Shown: piece by piece, positions 40,269 to 42,107 of the stretch
How positions within the stretch are numbered: position 1 is the first letter of the stretch
How the letters are laid out: each line of letters opens with the position of its first letter
Assembly (NCBI GenBank): GCA_045590155.1
Contig: JAZNQL010000049.1
Location: forward strand, 1 to 42,107
Origin: JAZNQL01 sp045590155
GTDB taxonomy: Bacteria > Bacillota > Clostridia > UMGS1883 > UMGS1540
Direction: 5' to 3'
DNA length: 42,107 bases
Notes under the pieces: generated by a model
The model's database searches: none
What the model saw: the letters and a program-made list of their open reading frames with translations, nothing else
Told to the model about the DNA's origin: nothing
Made by a program: the position numbers and the translations under genes

Positions 40269-42107
40269 TTATACATTCCTTTGCAAAGTGAGCTTTATAA
40301 GCTGTTTTTGATTAAACTGCATACATACCGTTCCGCTGATTTGCGGATTTATAAATTTTAAATGTTTTAAATTAAAATTCTTACCTCCGTCGTTTGTTAC
40401 AACGGCTAGAGGCGAGGCTTCCATAACAAATCGTTCACTGTTTTTGTCGCCTGTACTTCCTTTTGGCAAAAACAGAATGTCACATTTATAAAGGTATGGT
40501 TCAATTTTTTCTGGAATTCCTCCCGAAAACAGTATTTCTTTTTCGCCAAATTTAAGACGAAAACTATTAAAATCACTGTCTTGTGTTACTGTTATTTTTA
40601 TCTTGTCAAAGTAGTATGCCTGATAATTTTTTACAAAAACTGTTTCAATATTATTTTTCGCCGCACACTCCATAATTTCCTTCTTATAATTACCCACACT
40701 TTGTTCATTTATAAAAAGTTTTTCTATGTATCCTTCTTCCATAAGATATGGGTATGCTCCGCATCTGTCAACATCGGGCTTTGTTATAAAAGCGTTTACA
40801 CTTTTTATTCTTTTTTGTTTTAAGTGAGATATAATTTTATTTTCGGGAGCAAGAGAGTATGGCGAGCCACCGCCGTCAATCAGTATACTGCTTTTTTGAC
40901 ATTCAATTAAAGCTCCTCCACTCCCTTTTGTGTCAAAAAATGTAACCTGGACTTTTGGGAAGGCTGTCCCTGTTAAAATGTTTATCAAAATAAGGCTTGC
41001 TAAAACAAATGCTGAAACTTTTGTGAACGTTTTCTTTTTCTTTACCGCAAAATATACAAAACACAAAAAAGTAAAGAAAATAAGTATGCCAAATGCATCA
41101 GGTCTGTTTACCGAGACTACTGCATAGGGAATATTTGCAAAAAACTGTGCCAAAAATCTTATAAGTAACGCTGACACATTTACACAAAGGGCAATAATTT
41201 TTGCCAAAGGATTAAAAAAAGAGAAGGCTATAAGCAAAACTCCTCCCCACATAACATAGGGAACAATAAAAAAGATAATAAGATTTGTAGCAGTGCCTAT
41301 AAGAGATACCGACGAAAATTCCATAATACATATAGGAAATATTCCTATCTGGGCTGCCAGAGATGTTGAGAGTATACTGTTTAGGTTTGGAGGGATAATT
41401 TTATCCATAACATTATACAAAGGCTTTGCAAAAAGAAGAAGAGAAAGTGTTGCCATTGCCGATAGCTGCAAAGATATGTCAAAAAGAGCAAATGGATTAA
41501 AAATAAGTATTATAAGCATTGCAAGGGAAAGGGAATAAAGTCCCGTTTCTTCTCTTCTTAACAGGTTTGCTGTAAAGCACAAGGTTATCATAATTGCAGA
41601 CCTTACTGCCGACATAGGTGCACCCGTTACCATTACAAACATCCATATTACCGCAATATAAAAAATTATCGACAGTACTCGTCTTTTTATTTTGAAAATT
41701 CCTAGAAAGTTCATTAAAATCGTTAAGAGGATGCCTATGTGCATTCCCGAAACAGCTATAATGTGAGCTATACCGCTTTGGCGAAAGTTTGTATATATTT
41801 CGTCAGGAAGACGTGTTCTGTCACCTGTTATCATTCCTTTTACTATCTGGTTTTCGGGATATGATATATACTTTTCAATCACGGAATTTGCATACATTTT
41901 TATTTTATATGCCATATCAGTTACACGCCACCATTTTATGTCGCTATCAAGAATTTGTATGTTTTCTGACTCTGTAAATCCCGAAAGATTTATATTTTGC
42001 GATGCATAATAACGCTCATAGTCAAAGTCGCTTGATTTTGAATTATAATCAGATATCTCGGCATTTACTTTTACTATATCGCCATAAGAATATGAAGGCT
42101 CATCTTG
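40269..42107 (-). CDS. comEC: ComEC/Rec2 DNA-uptake protein, 5' end missing, degenerate MBL domain
   Basis: At least 612 residues; the frame stays open to the window edge, so the start lies outside. The extra N-terminal part has FDYERYYASQNI, the OB-like DUF4131 domain of ComEC; the ATG at 41915 is internal. The competence domain follows (YTNFRQSGIAHIIAVSGMHI, VTGAPMSAVRSAIMITL) with about nine transmembrane helices. The C-terminal metallo-beta-lactamase domain is degenerate: FFDTKGSGGAL stands where DVGQGDA is usual, and ITKPDVDRCGAYP where THxDxDHxGG is usual, so two metal His are Lys and Arg. Known ComEC forms the channel that imports single-stranded DNA. DNA import may work while the nuclease-like domain does not. 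Confidence 0.9.
   Translation of the reverse strand, partial: QDEPSYSYGDIVKVNAEISDYNSKSSDFDYERYYASQNINLSGFTESENIQILDSDIKWWRVTDMAYKIKMYANSVIEKYISYPENQIVKGMITGDRTRLPDEIYTNFRQSGIAHIIAVSGMHIGILLTILMNFLGIFKIKRRVLSIIFYIAVIWMFVMVTGAPMSAVRSAIMITLCFTANLLRREETGLYSLSLAMLIILIFNPFALFDISLQLSAMATLSLLLFAKPLYNVMDKIIPPNLNSILSTSLAAQIGIFPICIMEFSSVSLIGTATNLIIFFIVPYVMWGGVLLIAFSFFNPLAKIIALCVNVSALLIRFLAQFFANIPYAVVSVNRPDAFGILIFFTFLCFVYFAVKKKKTFTKVSAFVLASLILINILTGTAFPKVQVTFFDTKGSGGALIECQKSSILIDGGGSPYSLAPENKIISHLKQKRIKSVNAFITKPDVDRCGAYPYLMEEGYIEKLFINEQSVGNYKKEIMECAAKNNIETVFVKNYQAYYFDKIKITVTQDSDFNSFRLKFGEKEILFSGGIPEKIEPYLYKCDILFLPKGSTGDKNSERFVMEASPLAVVTNDGGKNFNLKHLKFINPQISGTVCMQFNQKQLIKLTLQRNV

Noticed and set aside
40269..41915. 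ComEC starting at the ATG at 41915
   Set aside because: The frame stays open to the window edge and encodes the expected N-terminal ComEC domain (FDYERYYASQNI), so this ATG is internal.
1..42107. CRISPR array, prophage or rRNA genes
   Set aside because: No regularly spaced repeats, phage structural genes or rRNA sequence seen anywhere in the window.

Overview
The window looks like chromosome from a low-GC Gram-positive of the class Clostridia. Evidence: purine-rich Shine-Dalgarno sites in front of nearly every gene, TTGACA/TATAAT promoters, a long-form ribosome hibernation factor, RecD2, an EndoAI/EndoA (MazEF) pair, S-layer-homology domains and the sporulation hydrolase SpoIIP. SpoIIP suggests an endospore former or a recent descendant of one. 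Species cannot be fixed from sequence alone.

Positions 1 to about 9720 are an integrated mobile element, cut by the left window edge. Essentially all its genes lie on the minus strand. From right to left it has a KAP-family P-loop NTPase, a small HTH protein, a GC-rich candidate oriT, a MobC-like accessory protein and a MobP-like relaxase. A second protein is encoded in another frame inside the relaxase gene. Then comes a cargo cassette: AbiEi antitoxin, AbiEii nucleotidyltransferase toxin, two unrecognised proteins, a retron-type non-coding RNA with 9-bp a1/a2 repeats, and a retron reverse transcriptase. Last is the start of an HTH regulator with its own operator-flanked promoter. No integrase is visible. 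Helically phased TGGCGTA repeats near 9661-9688 lie close to the likely right boundary, next to the 3' end of lysS. The cassette is the best candidate for a new defence arrangement.

Positions 9744 to 17900 are housekeeping: lysS and lplA diverge from a palindrome formed by their two -35 boxes. Then come a zinc-ribbon protein, gap, a cyclophilin lipoprotein, an LCP cell-wall enzyme, tRNA-Thr and tRNA-Tyr, a small-multidrug-export family protein, metK and a small membrane protein. A plus-strand run follows: recD2, comF, a QueG-like iron-sulfur protein, a DUF6106-like membrane protein and bifunctional NAD(P)HX repair. Next are mazE, mazF and a LexA/S24-like regulator that has lost its catalytic dyad, then spoIIP on the opposite strand.

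Positions 26100 to 42107 hold serC-serA (serine synthesis), rph, and a MacA/MacB-type export operon whose ATPase lacks a normal Walker A motif. An SLH surface protein, a diacylglycerol-kinase-like lipid kinase, DUF554, RNase M5, hpf, a GT2 glycosyltransferase, holA and comEC follow. comEC runs off the right edge, and its C-terminal metallo-beta-lactamase domain has lost metal ligands.

Three otherwise ordinary genes (ABC ATPase, S24 regulator, ComEC) show loss of catalytic residues. These are the main oddities outside the mobile element.
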